This document shows positions 38,716-48,146 of a stretch of DNA of 64,000 nt, one piece after another. Source of the DNA: Desulfovibrio sp. ZJ209 (GTDB lineage: Bacteria > Desulfobacterota > Desulfovibrionia > Desulfovibrionales > Desulfovibrionaceae); NCBI RefSeq assembly GCF_011039135.1, contig NZ_JAAKEJ010000001.1:868001-932000 (forward strand), written 5' to 3'. The first letter of the stretch is position 1. Each line of letters begins with the position of its first letter. Under the pieces are notes generated by a model that did no database searches, was not told the origin of the DNA, and saw only the letters and a program-made list of their open reading frames with translations. Both the position numbers and the translations under genes were made by a program.

Positions 38716-40649
38716 GCGCGGTCCGCATTAAGAACCGGTTCTGCATGGCCCCCATCGGCGGCGGTCAGCATCACAGGCCCGAAGGCGGCCTCAAGGACGA
38801 GACCATCCAGTACTTGGTGGAACGCGCCAAGGGCGGCTTCGGGCTGATCTTCACCGGGGCCATAGCCACGGACCATACGGTCGACCCGTATACCGGGGTC
38901 GGGCCGGCCATTTTGCAGAATCCCGACGCCTTCCGCATGACCACCATCGAGCTCAACGAGCGCGCGGCCGTGTACGGCGCGAAAATCTTCGCCCAACTGA
39001 CCATGGGCCTCGGGCGCAACTATCCCAAGTTGCCCGCGCCTTCCGTCATGCCGGTCTACGGACACCCCGGCGAATATTCCCCGGCCCTGAGCACGGAACA
39101 GATCAAGTCCAAGATCGACTCGCTGGTGCGCTCGGCGCTCATCGCCAAAAACAGCGGCTTCGCCGGGGTGGAGGTGCATTCCATCCACTGGGGCTATTTG
39201 CTCGACCAGTTCGCCCTCGCCATGTTCAACAAGCGCATGGACGACTATGGCGGCAGCCTCGAGAACCGGCTCCGCGCCGCACGGGAAATCATCGAAGGCA
39301 TCAAGCAGGAATGCGGGACGGACTTTCCCGTCAGCATGCGCCTCGGCCTCAAGACCTTCATCAGGGATTTCGGCCAGGCCACCCTTTCCGGCGAGGACGA
39401 AATGGGCCGCACCATCGAGGAGGGTGTGCGCATCGCGCAACTGCTCGAGGCCTACGGCTACGACTGCCTCAACGTGGATACGGGCACCTATGACGCCTTT
39501 TATTACGCCTGCCCGCCCATGTACATGCCCAAGGGTTACGGCGTGGAGCTGGCCGCGCGCGCCAAGCAGGCGGTGGCCATCCCCATCCTCGCGGGCGGCC
39601 GCATGAACGACCCCTTCATGGCGGAAAAGGCGGTTTGCGAGGGGAAGATCGACGCGGTGGTGCTGGGGCGCGCCGCCCTGGCCGACCCGGACTACCCCAA
39701 CAAGGTGCTCTCAGGGCACCCGGATGAAATCCGGCCCTGCATCGCCTGCAACCAAGGCTGCCTCACGCGGCTCCAGCAGGGCAAGCAGCCCTCGTGCGCG
39801 GTCAATCCGCAGGCCATGCGGGAGCTGCGCTTCGCGCTCAGGCCCGCCGCCACGAAGAAAAAGGTCGTCGTGGTCGGGGGCGGCCCGGCGGGCATGGAGG
39901 CGGCGCGGGTCGCGGCAACACGCGGCCATGAGGTCATCCTGCTGGAAAAGGGCAAGGAGCTCGGCGGCAACCTCATCCCGGGCGGCTCCCATACCTTCAA
40001 GAAAGAGGTGCGCGAGCTCAACGCCTGGTACCGGCAGGAGCTTGAGCGGCTGCCCGTGGACGTGCGCCTCGGGACCGAGGCCACGCCGGAGATGCTCCAA
40101 GAGCTGGCTCCCGATGTCGTCATCCTCGCCACAGGCTCAAGCCCGGTTGAAATCTCCGTTCCAGGCGGCGCGGACGGCAAGGTTCTCGGTTGCCTCGAGG
40201 CGCTGGAGAACCCCGGCAAGGTCGGCGAGCGCGTGGTGGTCATCGGGGGCGGCCTCGTGGGCTGCGAGATGGCGCTGGAATATGCCATGGACGGCAAGCG
40301 GGTGACGGTGGTGGAGGCGCTGCCGCGCATCCTGTCCGCCGGCATCCCCAACCCCATCCCCAATGCCCAGATGTTGCCGGACCTGTTTGAAAAGTACGGG
40401 GTGACGGTGCTCACGGGCCACAAATTCGCGGGCTTCAGCGACGGCAAGGCGCTCCTGGAAGGCGAAAACGGTAAGGTCGCGGTCGATGCGGACACCGTCG
40501 TCACCGCCATCGGCTTCCGGCCGCGCGCTTCGCTGAAAAGCCGCCTCGAGCCGGACGGCGCCACTGTCTATGAAATCGGCGACCAGCGCTCGGTGGCGAC
40601 CATCCTCCAGGCCATCTGGGACGGTTTCGAGATCGGCAACAACATTTAG
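38676..40649 (+). CDS. Old-yellow-enzyme/enoate-reductase-like flavoprotein (FMN, Fe-S, FAD)
   Basis: A 657-residue multidomain reductase like 2,4-dienoyl-CoA reductase, enoate reductase and the BaiCD/BaiH steroid reductases. Residues 1-345 form the FMN-binding TIM barrel (FAGVEVHSIHWGYLLDQFAL; IPILAGGRM; VVLGRAALADP). Residues about 354-372 bind a 4Fe-4S cluster (CIACNQGCLTRLQQGKQPSC). From about 388 an FAD/NAD(P) domain begins with KKVVVVGGGPAGMEAARVAA. It would reduce an activated C=C bond with NAD(P)H in the cytoplasm. GGAGGAG precedes the ATG. The substrate is unknown; the flanking NTF2-like proteins may assist. Confidence 0.9.
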   Translation: MSEFACLARPLEIGAVRIKNRFCMAPIGGGQHHRPEGGLKDETIQYLVERAKGGFGLIFTGAIATDHTVDPYTGVGPAILQNPDAFRMTTIELNERAAVYGAKIFAQLTMGLGRNYPKLPAPSVMPVYGHPGEYSPALSTEQIKSKIDSLVRSALIAKNSGFAGVEVHSIHWGYLLDQFALAMFNKRMDDYGGSLENRLRAAREIIEGIKQECGTDFPVSMRLGLKTFIRDFGQATLSGEDEMGRTIEEGVRIAQLLEAYGYDCLNVDTGTYDAFYYACPPMYMPKGYGVELAARAKQAVAIPILAGGRMNDPFMAEKAVCEGKIDAVVLGRAALADPDYPNKVLSGHPDEIRPCIACNQGCLTRLQQGKQPSCAVNPQAMRELRFALRPAATKKKVVVVGGGPAGMEAARVAATRGHEVILLEKGKELGGNLIPGGSHTFKKEVRELNAWYRQELERLPVDVRLGTEATPEMLQELAPDVVILATGSSPVEISVPGGADGKVLGCLEALENPGKVGERVVVIGGGLVGCEMALEYAMDGKRVTVVEALPRILSAGIPNPIPNAQMLPDLFEKYGVTVLTGHKFAGFSDGKALLEGENGKVAVDADTVVTAIGFRPRASLKSRLEPDGATVYEIGDQRSVATILQAIWDGFEIGNNI

Positions 40650-40693
40650 GGCGCGCCGCGAGGGCTTGCCCGTCAACAGAAAAGGAGAGTACC

Positions 40694-41077
40694 ATGCGTG
40701 ACAAACTGGCGGAATACGATGCCATCGCCAAGGCGGCGGAAAAATTCGTGAAGAGCGTGGCCGAGGGCACGAGCAAGTACGCCCGGGAGCTGTTCGTGGA
40801 CGAGGCCGTCTTGTTCGGCTATCTGGACGGCAAGCTGGAGCACGGCTCCATCGAGCAGTTTTACCACAATGTGGACACCGTGCCGGGCGACAAGAATTTC
40901 AAGGCCCGCATCGACGTGCTGCTCGTGGAGGAAACGCTGGCCGTGGTCCGCATCCTCGAGGAAGGCTGGGGCGGCAGGATCGACTTCACCGACGTTCTGT
41001 TGATGCTCAAGATGAACGGCGAGTGGAAGTGTGTCGCCAAGGCTTATAACCAGAATTCCGAAACCATCAGCAAGTAG
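40694..41077 (+). CDS. NTF2-like protein, second copy
   Basis: A 127-residue NTF2/SnoaL-like protein related to the one at 38308: LAEYDAIAKAAEKFVKSVAE, then ARELFVDEAVLFGYLDGKLE and a C-terminal LLMLKMNGEWKCVAKAY. No signal peptide. AAGGAGAG precedes the ATG. It is the last gene of the three-gene flavoenzyme operon, followed by a terminator. Its role is unknown; a binding or isomerase-like function is possible. Confidence 0.75.
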   Translation: MRDKLAEYDAIAKAAEKFVKSVAEGTSKYARELFVDEAVLFGYLDGKLEHGSIEQFYHNVDTVPGDKNFKARIDVLLVEETLAVVRILEEGWGGRIDFTDVLLMLKMNGEWKCVAKAYNQNSETISK

Positions 41078-41094
41078 CTTGCGGCAACATTGAG

Positions 41095-41132
41095 AAAGGC
41101 CCCGGCATCCTTGCAAGATACCGGGGCCTTTG
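41095..41132. terminator. Terminator after the flavoenzyme operon
   Basis: Hairpin AAAGGCCCCGG / CCGGGGCCTTT with a 16-base loop, 18 bases after the stop codon. Confidence 0.85.
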
Positions 41133-41191
41133 CGTTATGGGCGCCCCCAAGGGGGTACCGGCGCCCTGCGCCTGCTGCCCGCGCGGCGCGC

Positions 41192-41611
41192 CTACTTGAT
41201 GTGATAGACCTTGCTCACGATCTTCCAGTCATCGCCATCCTTCACCAGGGTGAACATGTCGTCGAAGCTCGTGTCCCCAAACTTTGAATCGATGCTCACC
41301 ACCGCCACGTCGCCGGCCACTTTCACGGTCTCGATCTTGTAGGTGGCCTTGTGCGGCCCGGTCTTGTCGTAATAGGCGAAGAGCTCGCTGATGGGCACGG
41401 TGACGAGCTTGCCCTTTTCCGTATAGGACATGGTCGCCTTGGGGGCGAAGGCGGGCTGGGCGATCTTGCTGTCGCCCTTCACGGCGGCCTCGGTGTAGAG
41501 GTTCAGGGCCTTGGTGATGCCCTCCACATCCTTGGCATCATCGGCTGCTGCCGGGGAGACGTTCCACAGAAGGGCCATCAGCGCCAGCGCAAGCAGGAAC
41601 AGTTTTTTCAT
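41192..41611 (-). CDS. Periplasmic NTF2-like protein, third copy
   Basis: A 139-residue NTF2-like protein with a signal peptide (MKKLFLLALALMALLWNVSP, then AAADD), so it is exported. The mature part has ALNLYTEAAVKGDSKIAQPA and a C-terminal MFTLVKDGDDWKIVSKVYHI, matching the fold of the two cytoplasmic copies nearby. The start at 41611 has GGAGG upstream. It is transcribed convergently with the flavoenzyme operon from its own promoter. It may bind the substrate in the periplasm. Confidence 0.78.
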   Translation of the reverse strand: MKKLFLLALALMALLWNVSPAAADDAKDVEGITKALNLYTEAAVKGDSKIAQPAFAPKATMSYTEKGKLVTVPISELFAYYDKTGPHKATYKIETVKVAGDVAVVSIDSKFGDTSFDDMFTLVKDGDDWKIVSKVYHIK

Positions 41612-41686
41612 GAGTGCCTCCTTCAAGAGCGGTAAAAATTCCCGGCGCGGCGTTGCGGAACCGCCCGGCGGGTATTGGGAGACGAA

Positions 41687-41715
41687 TTAATTTATCGAAT
41701 ACTAAAAAATGTCAA
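41687..41715 (-). promoter_or_regulatory. Probable promoter of the periplasmic NTF2-like gene
   Basis: On the minus strand TTGACA (41710-41715) precedes an AT-rich -10 region (AATTAA or TAAATT, 41687-41694) at about 15-17 bases. Confidence 0.45.
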
Positions 41716-41792
41716 CCGGCTTTTCCGCCTGCCGGGGCGGCAAAGCCGGCCTGCCGGCCACAAACCTCGAAAATTTTTAGAGCAAATCTTTC

Positions 41793-41813
41793 GGTATTGA
41801 TTTAATCAATACC
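41793..41813. promoter_or_regulatory. Perfect palindrome, probable LysR-type operator
   Basis: A perfect inverted repeat with 9-base arms GGTATTGAT and ATCAATACC around a 3-base centre. It contains a T-N11-A LysR box. It lies about 95 bases before the flavodoxin-like gene that heads the operon containing the LysR regulator gene (47186), so autoregulation by that protein is likely. Confidence 0.65.
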
Positions 41814-41905
41814 ACATAAAGAAAAAAAATATTTGTCCACGCTCGCTATCCGATTTTTAAGAAAGTATCTATTCCACCATAGGACTTCAAACAAGGATGG
41901 CAGCG

Positions 41906-42535
41906 ATGAAAGTTCTGGCTCTCAATGGTAGCTCCAACAAGAACGGCGTTACCCGCCATGCCATTGACCTGGTTGGCGAGGAATTGGCGAAGGACGGCAT
42001 CGGCATGGACGTGATCCACGTGGGCGCCAAGCCCGTGGCCGGATGCCTCGATTGCCGCAAGTGCCGCACCAACGGCCACCGTTGCGTCCATAACGACATC
42101 GTGAACACGATCATCGACAAGCTCCCCGAGTATGACGGACTCATCCTTGGCTGCGCCGTGCATTACATGGGCATTCCCGGGCCCTTCAAGTCGGTCATGG
42201 ACCGGCTGCTCTACGCCACCGAGCACCTTGAGGGCTGGGGCCCCAAGCCCGCCACGACGATCGCCGTCTGCCGCCGCGCCGGGGCCATCAACGCCGCGCA
42301 GCAGCTGGGCAACTATCTCAACTGCTCCAACCTGCTCACTGTGAACAGCCAGTACTGGAACATCGGCTTCGGCTGGAAGCCCGAGGAATTCCTCACTCAG
42401 GACGCCGAGGGCGTGCAGACCATGCGCGTGCTGGGCAAGAACTTCGCGTGGATCATGAAGGTGCTGGACGCCACCAGGGACAGCATCCCACGCCCGACCT
42501 ATGAGAAGCGGGTGCGCGCCAACTTCTGCCGCTGA
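41906..42535 (+). CDS. Flavodoxin-fold NAD(P)H-dependent FMN reductase / iron-sulfur flavoprotein-like
   Basis: A 209-residue flavodoxin-fold protein. KVLALNGSSNKNGVTRHAID is the FMN phosphate-binding loop. The Cys-containing CLDCRKCRTNGHRC resembles the compact cysteine motif of iron-sulfur flavoproteins, and GCAVHYMGIPGPFKSVMDRL is the second flavin region. It would supply reduced flavin or transfer electrons in the cytoplasm. I chose the ATG at 41906 because AAGGA lies eight bases upstream. It is the first gene of a seven-gene plus-strand operon. Confidence 0.82.
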   Translation: MKVLALNGSSNKNGVTRHAIDLVGEELAKDGIGMDVIHVGAKPVAGCLDCRKCRTNGHRCVHNDIVNTIIDKLPEYDGLILGCAVHYMGIPGPFKSVMDRLLYATEHLEGWGPKPATTIAVCRRAGAINAAQQLGNYLNCSNLLTVNSQYWNIGFGWKPEEFLTQDAEGVQTMRVLGKNFAWIMKVLDATRDSIPRPTYEKRVRANFCR

Positions 42536-42545
42536 GGGGGCCTCC

Positions 42546-43382
42546 ATGAAAGCCATTGATTTTCGCCTGCGGCCGCCTTTCAGGAGCTATCTCAACTCCT
42601 TCATGTATGACATGCCGGCGCTTGAGCGCTCGCACAAGGCGCGAGCCCTGGGCGAGGTTTCCCCCGCCGCGACCCGCAAGGACTGCCGCCTGCTCGTGGA
42701 GGAGATGGACGCCGCCGGCGTGGTGTGGGGCGTGGCGCCGGTGCGCCTGCCCCAGGAGGCGGACAACGAGGACGCCCTGCGCCTCATGGAGGAATATCCG
42801 GGCCACTTCCTCGGCATCCCGTGGATCGACCCGCTCACCCCCAAAGCGGCCGTCGCCGAGGTGGAGCGCTACTGCGTGAACGGCCCCTGCAAGGGCATCA
42901 TCCTTGAGCCGGGACTCTACACCACGCCGGTCAAGTGGTACCTCAACGAGCCCGGCATCTTCCCGGTGTACGACTACTGCGAGGAGCGCGGCATCCCGGT
43001 GCTCGTCTCCTTCGGCGGCCGCGTGGCCGACCCGCGCTATTACGCGCCGGAACTGGCCTATGACGTGGCGACGCGCTTCAAGAAGCTCAAGCTCGTGCTC
43101 TGCCACGGCGGCTGGCCCTTTGTGACGGCCATCTGCAAGGTCGCCATGGACTGCCCCAATGTCATCCTCTCGCCGGACACCTGGGCCATGGACTTTGCGC
43201 CGGGCGCGGCGGACTATATGGTGGCCGCCAACTACATGCTTCAGGACCAGATCGTCTTCGGGAGCTCGTATCCGGCCATGCCGCTGGCCGCGGCCGTGGA
43301 GAACTACGCGCGGCGCCTCCGCCCGGAAGTGGCGGAAAAGGTCATGTACGCCAACGGCGCAAGGCTCTTTGGCCTGGAATGA
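42546..43382 (+). CDS. Amidohydrolase-2-like protein lacking the HxH metal motif (copy 1)
   Basis: A 278-residue TIM-barrel protein of the Amidohydro_2 (ACMSD-like) group. Where the family has DxHxH it has IDFRLRPPF, Arg replacing both metal histidines. The strand-5 metal histidine is also missing (PVLVSFGG). The strand-6 His is kept (VLCHGGWPFV), and the catalytic Asp of FGSDYP is Ser (FGSSYPAMP). Metal-dependent hydrolysis is therefore unlikely; a lyase, isomerase or binding role is possible. The start follows GAGGGGG. Three relatives lie at 48147, 53173 and 53996. Confidence 0.8.
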   Translation: MKAIDFRLRPPFRSYLNSFMYDMPALERSHKARALGEVSPAATRKDCRLLVEEMDAAGVVWGVAPVRLPQEADNEDALRLMEEYPGHFLGIPWIDPLTPKAAVAEVERYCVNGPCKGIILEPGLYTTPVKWYLNEPGIFPVYDYCEERGIPVLVSFGGRVADPRYYAPELAYDVATRFKKLKLVLCHGGWPFVTAICKVAMDCPNVILSPDTWAMDFAPGAADYMVAANYMLQDQIVFGSSYPAMPLAAAVENYARRLRPEVAEKVMYANGARLFGLE

Positions 43383-43452
43383 AGCCCGGGCAAATGTCCG
43401 GGCGGCCCCAAAGAAACTATCATACTCACTGACGGAAAAAGAGGGACAACCC

Positions 43453-44235
43453 ATGAATCTGGAAGGGAAGATCGCCATCGTCACCGGCTCCAATTCCGGC
43501 ATCGGCGCGGCGCAGGCCGAAACCATGGCCGCGCAGGGGGCCTCCGTGGCCGTGTGCGGCAGAGACCGGGCGCGGGTGGACGCCGAAGTGGACAAGATCA
43601 GGGATGCCGGGGGCAAGGCCATCGGCATGGCCTTCGACGTGCAGGACACGCCGGCCATCAAGGAATTCCATGAGCTCGTCATGCGCACCTGGGGCCGCGT
43701 GGACGTGCTCGTCACCACGCACGGCATCTTTGACCAGAGGCGCGGCTCCCTGGAAATGACGGAGCTCGACTTCCAGAAATTCATGCAGATCAACGTCATT
43801 TCCGTGTTCAATTTCTGCAATCTGGTGCTTCCGCAGATGATCGAGCGCAAGAAGGGCTGCATCCTCGCCACGGCCTCCATCAGCGGCATGCGCAACACCG
43901 CCCAGGGCGGGCCGCGCGGCAGCGCCGGGGGCGGCTCGGTCTATACCTCCTCCAAGCACGCGCTGGTGGGCTACATGCGCAGCCTGAGCGCGCTCTATGC
44001 GTGGCAGGGGGTTCGCGTCAACGTCATCTGCCCCGGCTCCGTGGTGACGCCCTTCATCCAGGACAGCCTGGACAACGACCCGGACGGCTACGAGCGCCGC
44101 GTGCGCGTCATCCCGGCCGGGCGCCTCGGCGTGCCGCAGGACGTGGCCTGGCTCACGGCCTTCCTGGCCAGCGACGAGGCCGACTTCATCAACGGCGCCG
44201 TCATCCCCGTGGATGGCGGCCGCTCCAATGTGTAG
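43453..44235 (+). CDS. Short-chain dehydrogenase/reductase
   Basis: A 260-residue classical SDR. It has the cofactor motif TGSNSGIGAAQAE, TTHGIFDQ in place of NNAG, the catalytic Ser in ATASISGM and YTSSK carrying Tyr and Lys. The end IPVDGGRSNV is typical. It would oxidise or reduce an alcohol/ketone with NAD(P). GAGGG precedes the ATG. It follows the first amidohydrolase-like gene in the same operon. Confidence 0.9.
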   Translation: MNLEGKIAIVTGSNSGIGAAQAETMAAQGASVAVCGRDRARVDAEVDKIRDAGGKAIGMAFDVQDTPAIKEFHELVMRTWGRVDVLVTTHGIFDQRRGSLEMTELDFQKFMQINVISVFNFCNLVLPQMIERKKGCILATASISGMRNTAQGGPRGSAGGGSVYTSSKHALVGYMRSLSALYAWQGVRVNVICPGSVVTPFIQDSLDNDPDGYERRVRVIPAGRLGVPQDVAWLTAFLASDEADFINGAVIPVDGGRSNV

Positions 44236-44262
44236 GCCGTTGAGCCGGCAGAGGAGGACACA

Positions 44263-45267
44263 ATGAGCACTTTCCTGCGCAAACTTCTCGCGCTGTGCGC
44301 GGCCGTGGCGCTTTTGGCGGCGCTTCCTCCCCACAATGCCCGTGCGGCCGGGGATGACGGCACGGGCGTCAAGATGACGCTGGCCGGGGGCCCGCTGGGT
44401 GGCGGAGCCTCCATGGCGCTCGCGGCCTTCATGAAGGCCTTTCTGGCCCAGTATCCCAACGCCAAGGTTGACCTGATGCCAGGCAACGGCACGGCCAACC
44501 CGGCGCGCGTTTCCGCCGGGCAGGTCAACGTGGCCCACGCGCAGGGCGCGCTGCTCAAGGCGGCCAGCGAGGGCAAGGCGCCCTACAAGAAGAAGCACGA
44601 CAACCTGCGCTCGCTCTTCTCGCTCAACGACGACTGCCGCCTCCTGCTCTTCGCGCGCGAGGACGCGCCCATCCAGAGTCTTGAGGACCTGGCCAAGAAC
44701 CATCCCGCCATCCGCCTGAGCCCGGCCACGCGGGGCTCCACCAACGACATGTTCACCCGCTGGGCGCTCGGCGCCTATGGCGTGGATTACCCGGATATCG
44801 AGAAGTGGGGCGGCACGGTCACCTATATCAATTTCGACGCCATGGTCGACGCCATGAAGGACAAGCAGCTCGACATGGTGGGCTACAACGGCCCGGGCTT
44901 CCCGGCCTTCCTGCGCCAGATACTGCTTTCCAACCCGGTGCGCTTTTTGCCCGTGGGCGAGGAGGAGATGGCCAAACTCAAGGAGCGCGGCCTCAAGGCC
45001 TCGGTCATCAAGGCGGGCGAGTTCGAAGGCCTGCCCGCGCAGGACGTGCCCGTTGCCACCGACACCACCGAAATCATCTGCAGCGCGGACATGCCCGACG
45101 AGCTGGCCTACAAGATCGCCAAGATATGGACGGAAAACGCCAGGGACATCGCCCTCGCCAATCCGGGCTACGGCACCTTTGACCCGGCGGTGAGCTGCAA
45201 GAACACGGCGCTGCCGCTGCACCCCGGCGCGGAGCGCTATTTCCGCGAAGCCGGCTACCTCAAGTAA
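44263..45267 (+). CDS. TAXI-family TRAP solute-binding protein (1)
   Basis: A 334-residue periplasmic binding protein of the TAXI subgroup of TRAP transporters, with signal peptide MSTFLRKLLALCAAVALLAA. The mature part starts with KMTLAGGPLGGGASMALAAF and has GQVNVAHAQGALLKAASEGK. The C-terminal LPLHPGAERYFREAGYLK is characteristic. It captures an organic acid for the fused permease encoded 24 bases downstream. GAGGAGG precedes the ATG. Confidence 0.92.
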   Translation: MSTFLRKLLALCAAVALLAALPPHNARAAGDDGTGVKMTLAGGPLGGGASMALAAFMKAFLAQYPNAKVDLMPGNGTANPARVSAGQVNVAHAQGALLKAASEGKAPYKKKHDNLRSLFSLNDDCRLLLFAREDAPIQSLEDLAKNHPAIRLSPATRGSTNDMFTRWALGAYGVDYPDIEKWGGTVTYINFDAMVDAMKDKQLDMVGYNGPGFPAFLRQILLSNPVRFLPVGEEEMAKLKERGLKASVIKAGEFEGLPAQDVPVATDTTEIICSADMPDELAYKIAKIWTENARDIALANPGYGTFDPAVSCKNTALPLHPGAERYFREAGYLK

Positions 45268-45291
45268 GGCCCCGCAGGGTGGAGGTGCAAG

Positions 45292-47183
45292 ATGCAGAAC
45301 CGTTTACGCGCCTGGCTCCAATACGTCTTTGTTGCCCTGGCGGTGGTGCTCACCGTGTTCCAGCTCTACAGCACGTCGGGCATCGCCATCTTCAACTCCA
45401 CCCTGCAACGCGTGGCCCACTTGAGCCTCGTGCTTTGCCTGACCTTTATTTTCGTGCCCTGCACCACCAGGTACGGCAAGGAAAAGCCGGAACCGCCGCT
45501 GCTCACGGTCATCGACATCGCCCTGGCCTGCCTCGCCCTGGGCATCGCCGTCTTTTACTTCCAGAATTCCAACGAGATATTTGACCGCTTCGCCTATGTG
45601 GACGAGGTGACGCCGCAGCAAATGTTCTTCGGCACGGCGTCGTGCTGGAGGCCACGCGCCGGGCGGCGGGGCTGCCCCTTGTCATTGTGGCGCTCTGCTT
45701 CATCGCCTATGGCCTGTTCGGGGCGGACCTTCCCGGCGCCTTCGGCCATGTGCCCATCACGCCGGAGGCCATGATCGAGCAGCTTTTCCTGCTCACCGAA
45801 GGCATCTACGGCGTGGCCATCGGCGCGGCAGCCACCATGATCTTCGCCTTTGTGCTCTTCGGGGCCTTTCTCGAAGTCTCCAACATGAGCAGCGTCTTCA
45901 TGGACCTCTCGTGCGTGCTGACCAGAAAGGCCAAGGGCGGCCCGGCCAAGGTGGCCATTTTCGCCTCGGCGCTTTTCGGCACCATCTCCGGCTCGGCGCA
46001 GGCCAATGTCTACGGTACGGGCATTTTCACCATCCCGCTGATGAAGAAGGTAGGCTATTCAGCGCCCTTCGCCGGTGCCGTGGAAGCCTGCGCCTCCACG
46101 GGCGGCCAGCTCATGCCGCCCATCATGGGCGCGGCGGCCTTCATCATGGCCGACATCACCCAGGTGGGCTACCTCACCATCGCCAAATCGGCGCTTCTGC
46201 CCTCCATCCTGTTCTATCTTTCGCTTTACGCCATGATCCATTTCGAGGCCGTGAAGCACAATATCGGCACCATGCCGGCGAGCGAGATACCGCCGCTTTC
46301 GTCGGTGACGCGGCGCCTCTACTACCTGCTGCCGCTGGCCTTCCTCATCGTGATGATGCTGCTCGGGCGCAGCGTGAACTTCTCGGCCTTCGCGGGCTGC
46401 GGCGTCATCTTCCTGCTCTCGCTCTTCCGGGAGGAGACGCGGCTCACGCCGCGCAGGCTCCAGAAGGTCGCCGTCACGGCCACCCGCAACACCCTGATGA
46501 TCACCTGCGCCTGCGCCTGCGCGGGCATCGTTGTGGGCATCATCAGCCTCACGGGGGGCGGCTTCAAGCTCATCAACATCCTCATGTCCTTCGTGGACGG
46601 CAATTTGCCGCTTCTGCTCGTCATGCTCATGCTCACCTGCTTCATCGTGGGCATGGGCGTGCCCACGGCCCCGGCCTACATCATCGTTTCCGTGCTGGCC
46701 GCGCCAGCCATGATCAAGCTCGGCGTGCCCATGATCGGGGCGCACATGTTCTGCCTCTATTACGCCGTGCTCTCCACCATCACGCCGCCCGTGTGCATGG
46801 CGGCCTTCTCGGCGGCGAGCATCGCGGACGCCAACGCCATGAGCACCGGCTTCACGGCGGTGAAGCTCGGGGCCATCGCCTTCATCATCCCCTTCTTTTT
46901 CGTCTACCAGCCGGAGCTCTTGTTCCAGGGCTCCTTCACTGACATAGTCATGGCGACGGTGACGGCCATCGTGGGCGTCATCGGCATGACAGCCGGGCTC
47001 CAGCGCCAGTTCCTCACGAGCTGCGGCATCGTGGAGTCGGCCCTGCTGTTCGCGGGCGGCCTGTGCTGCATCTACCCCGGCTCCCGGACAGACCTCATCG
47101 GCCTCGGGCTCATCCTCGGCATCGGCCTCTTCCAGTACTGGCGCAGACAGCCCCGCCACGGTGAGCCGGCAAGGGCGGAGTGA
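45292..47183 (+). pseudogene. TRAP transporter fused permease (1), one frameshift
   Basis: A fused small/large-subunit TRAP permease of about 630 residues. The N-terminal small-subunit-like part (MQNRLRAWLQYVFVALAVVL to QQMFFGTA) is separated by a frame change near 45637 from the remainder (VVLEATRRAAGLPLVIVALC onwards). One missing base explains the break. The large-subunit core is intact, with FGAFLEVSNMSSVFMDLSC, GSAQANVYGTGIFTIPLMKK and GMGVPTAPAYIIVSVLAAPA. If the shift is real, this transporter is inactive; the otherwise perfect conservation argues for a sequencing deletion. Confidence 0.88.
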
Positions 47184-47185
47184 CC

Positions 47186-48100
47186 ATGCTCGATTTCAGG
47201 CTGTTGCGCCATTTCTGCGCCATCGTCACCGAAGGGCAGATCAGCCGCGCCGCCCAGACCCTGCACATCAGCCAGCCCACCCTGAGCCTCTCCCTCAAGG
47301 AGCTGGAGGAACAGGTGGGCATGCCGCTCATCAACCGCAGCGGCGGCAAGTGGCAAGTGACCGAGCACGGCCAGCTCTTTTACCAGGAGGCGCAGCGCAT
47401 CCTCGCCCAGGTGGAGGAGCTCGGCAAGAAACTGCGCAATCCTTATGCTGGCGCGTCCGCCATTTTCGGCGAGGTGCGCCTTGGCTGCAGCGGCTTTTGC
47501 ACCTCCTTTGTGCGCGCCGTGCTGCCGCCCCTGCTCCGGCACTATCCCGGCATCCGCATAAGGCTGCTCCTCGCCGACAACCTCACGCTGGAGAACACCA
47601 TCCAGAAGCAGGGGCTGGACCTGGCGCTCATCCAGTTGCCGGTCATCTTCGGCAATTGCGAGTCCGTGCCCCTCCGGCCGCAGCATTTCGTGTCGTGCTG
47701 GTCGCCGCTCCTGCCCGCGCCGCCCGACAGGCCCGTGAGCCCGGAGGCGCTGGCCGCGCATCCCATCCTGCTCTCGCGCAGGTGGTCCAATATCGGGGCC
47801 TTCCGGCCGCTCATCATCGCCATGCAGGAACGCGGGCTCGAGCCGCATGTCATCCTCGACACGCCTTTCGCGACCCTCATCCCCGATTTTCTGCGGACCG
47901 TGGCGGCCGTGGGCATCGTGCCGGAAAACGAGCTCGACAAGGTGCCTGCGGAGACCTTTGCCGTGCGGCCGCTGGCCATTCCCACGCTGGAGTTCCGCTC
48001 GGCCATCATCTGGCACAGGCACAGCGAGCTTTCGCCCGCGGCCGCCAAGGTGGTGGAGCTTTTGCGCGAGCTGGACGCACAGGTCGCCCCCGGCGCGTAA
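47186..48100 (+). CDS. LysR-family transcriptional regulator
   Basis: A 304-residue LysR-type regulator. The N-terminal winged HTH is MLDFRLLRHFCAIVTEGQIS with SRAAQTLHISQPTLSLSLKE. The effector-binding domain follows from about residue 90. The ATG at 47186 lies two bases after the permease stop and is preceded by GGCGGAG. LysR proteins usually sense a pathway metabolite. The perfect palindrome at 41793 before the first gene of this operon is a likely binding site. Confidence 0.9.
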   Translation: MLDFRLLRHFCAIVTEGQISRAAQTLHISQPTLSLSLKELEEQVGMPLINRSGGKWQVTEHGQLFYQEAQRILAQVEELGKKLRNPYAGASAIFGEVRLGCSGFCTSFVRAVLPPLLRHYPGIRIRLLLADNLTLENTIQKQGLDLALIQLPVIFGNCESVPLRPQHFVSCWSPLLPAPPDRPVSPEALAAHPILLSRRWSNIGAFRPLIIAMQERGLEPHVILDTPFATLIPDFLRTVAAVGIVPENELDKVPAETFAVRPLAIPTLEFRSAIIWHRHSELSPAAAKVVELLRELDAQVAPGA

Positions 48101-48146
48101 AGCCGCCTCGGCACGTTTCCTCACCTCATCCTCACTGGAAAGCCCC

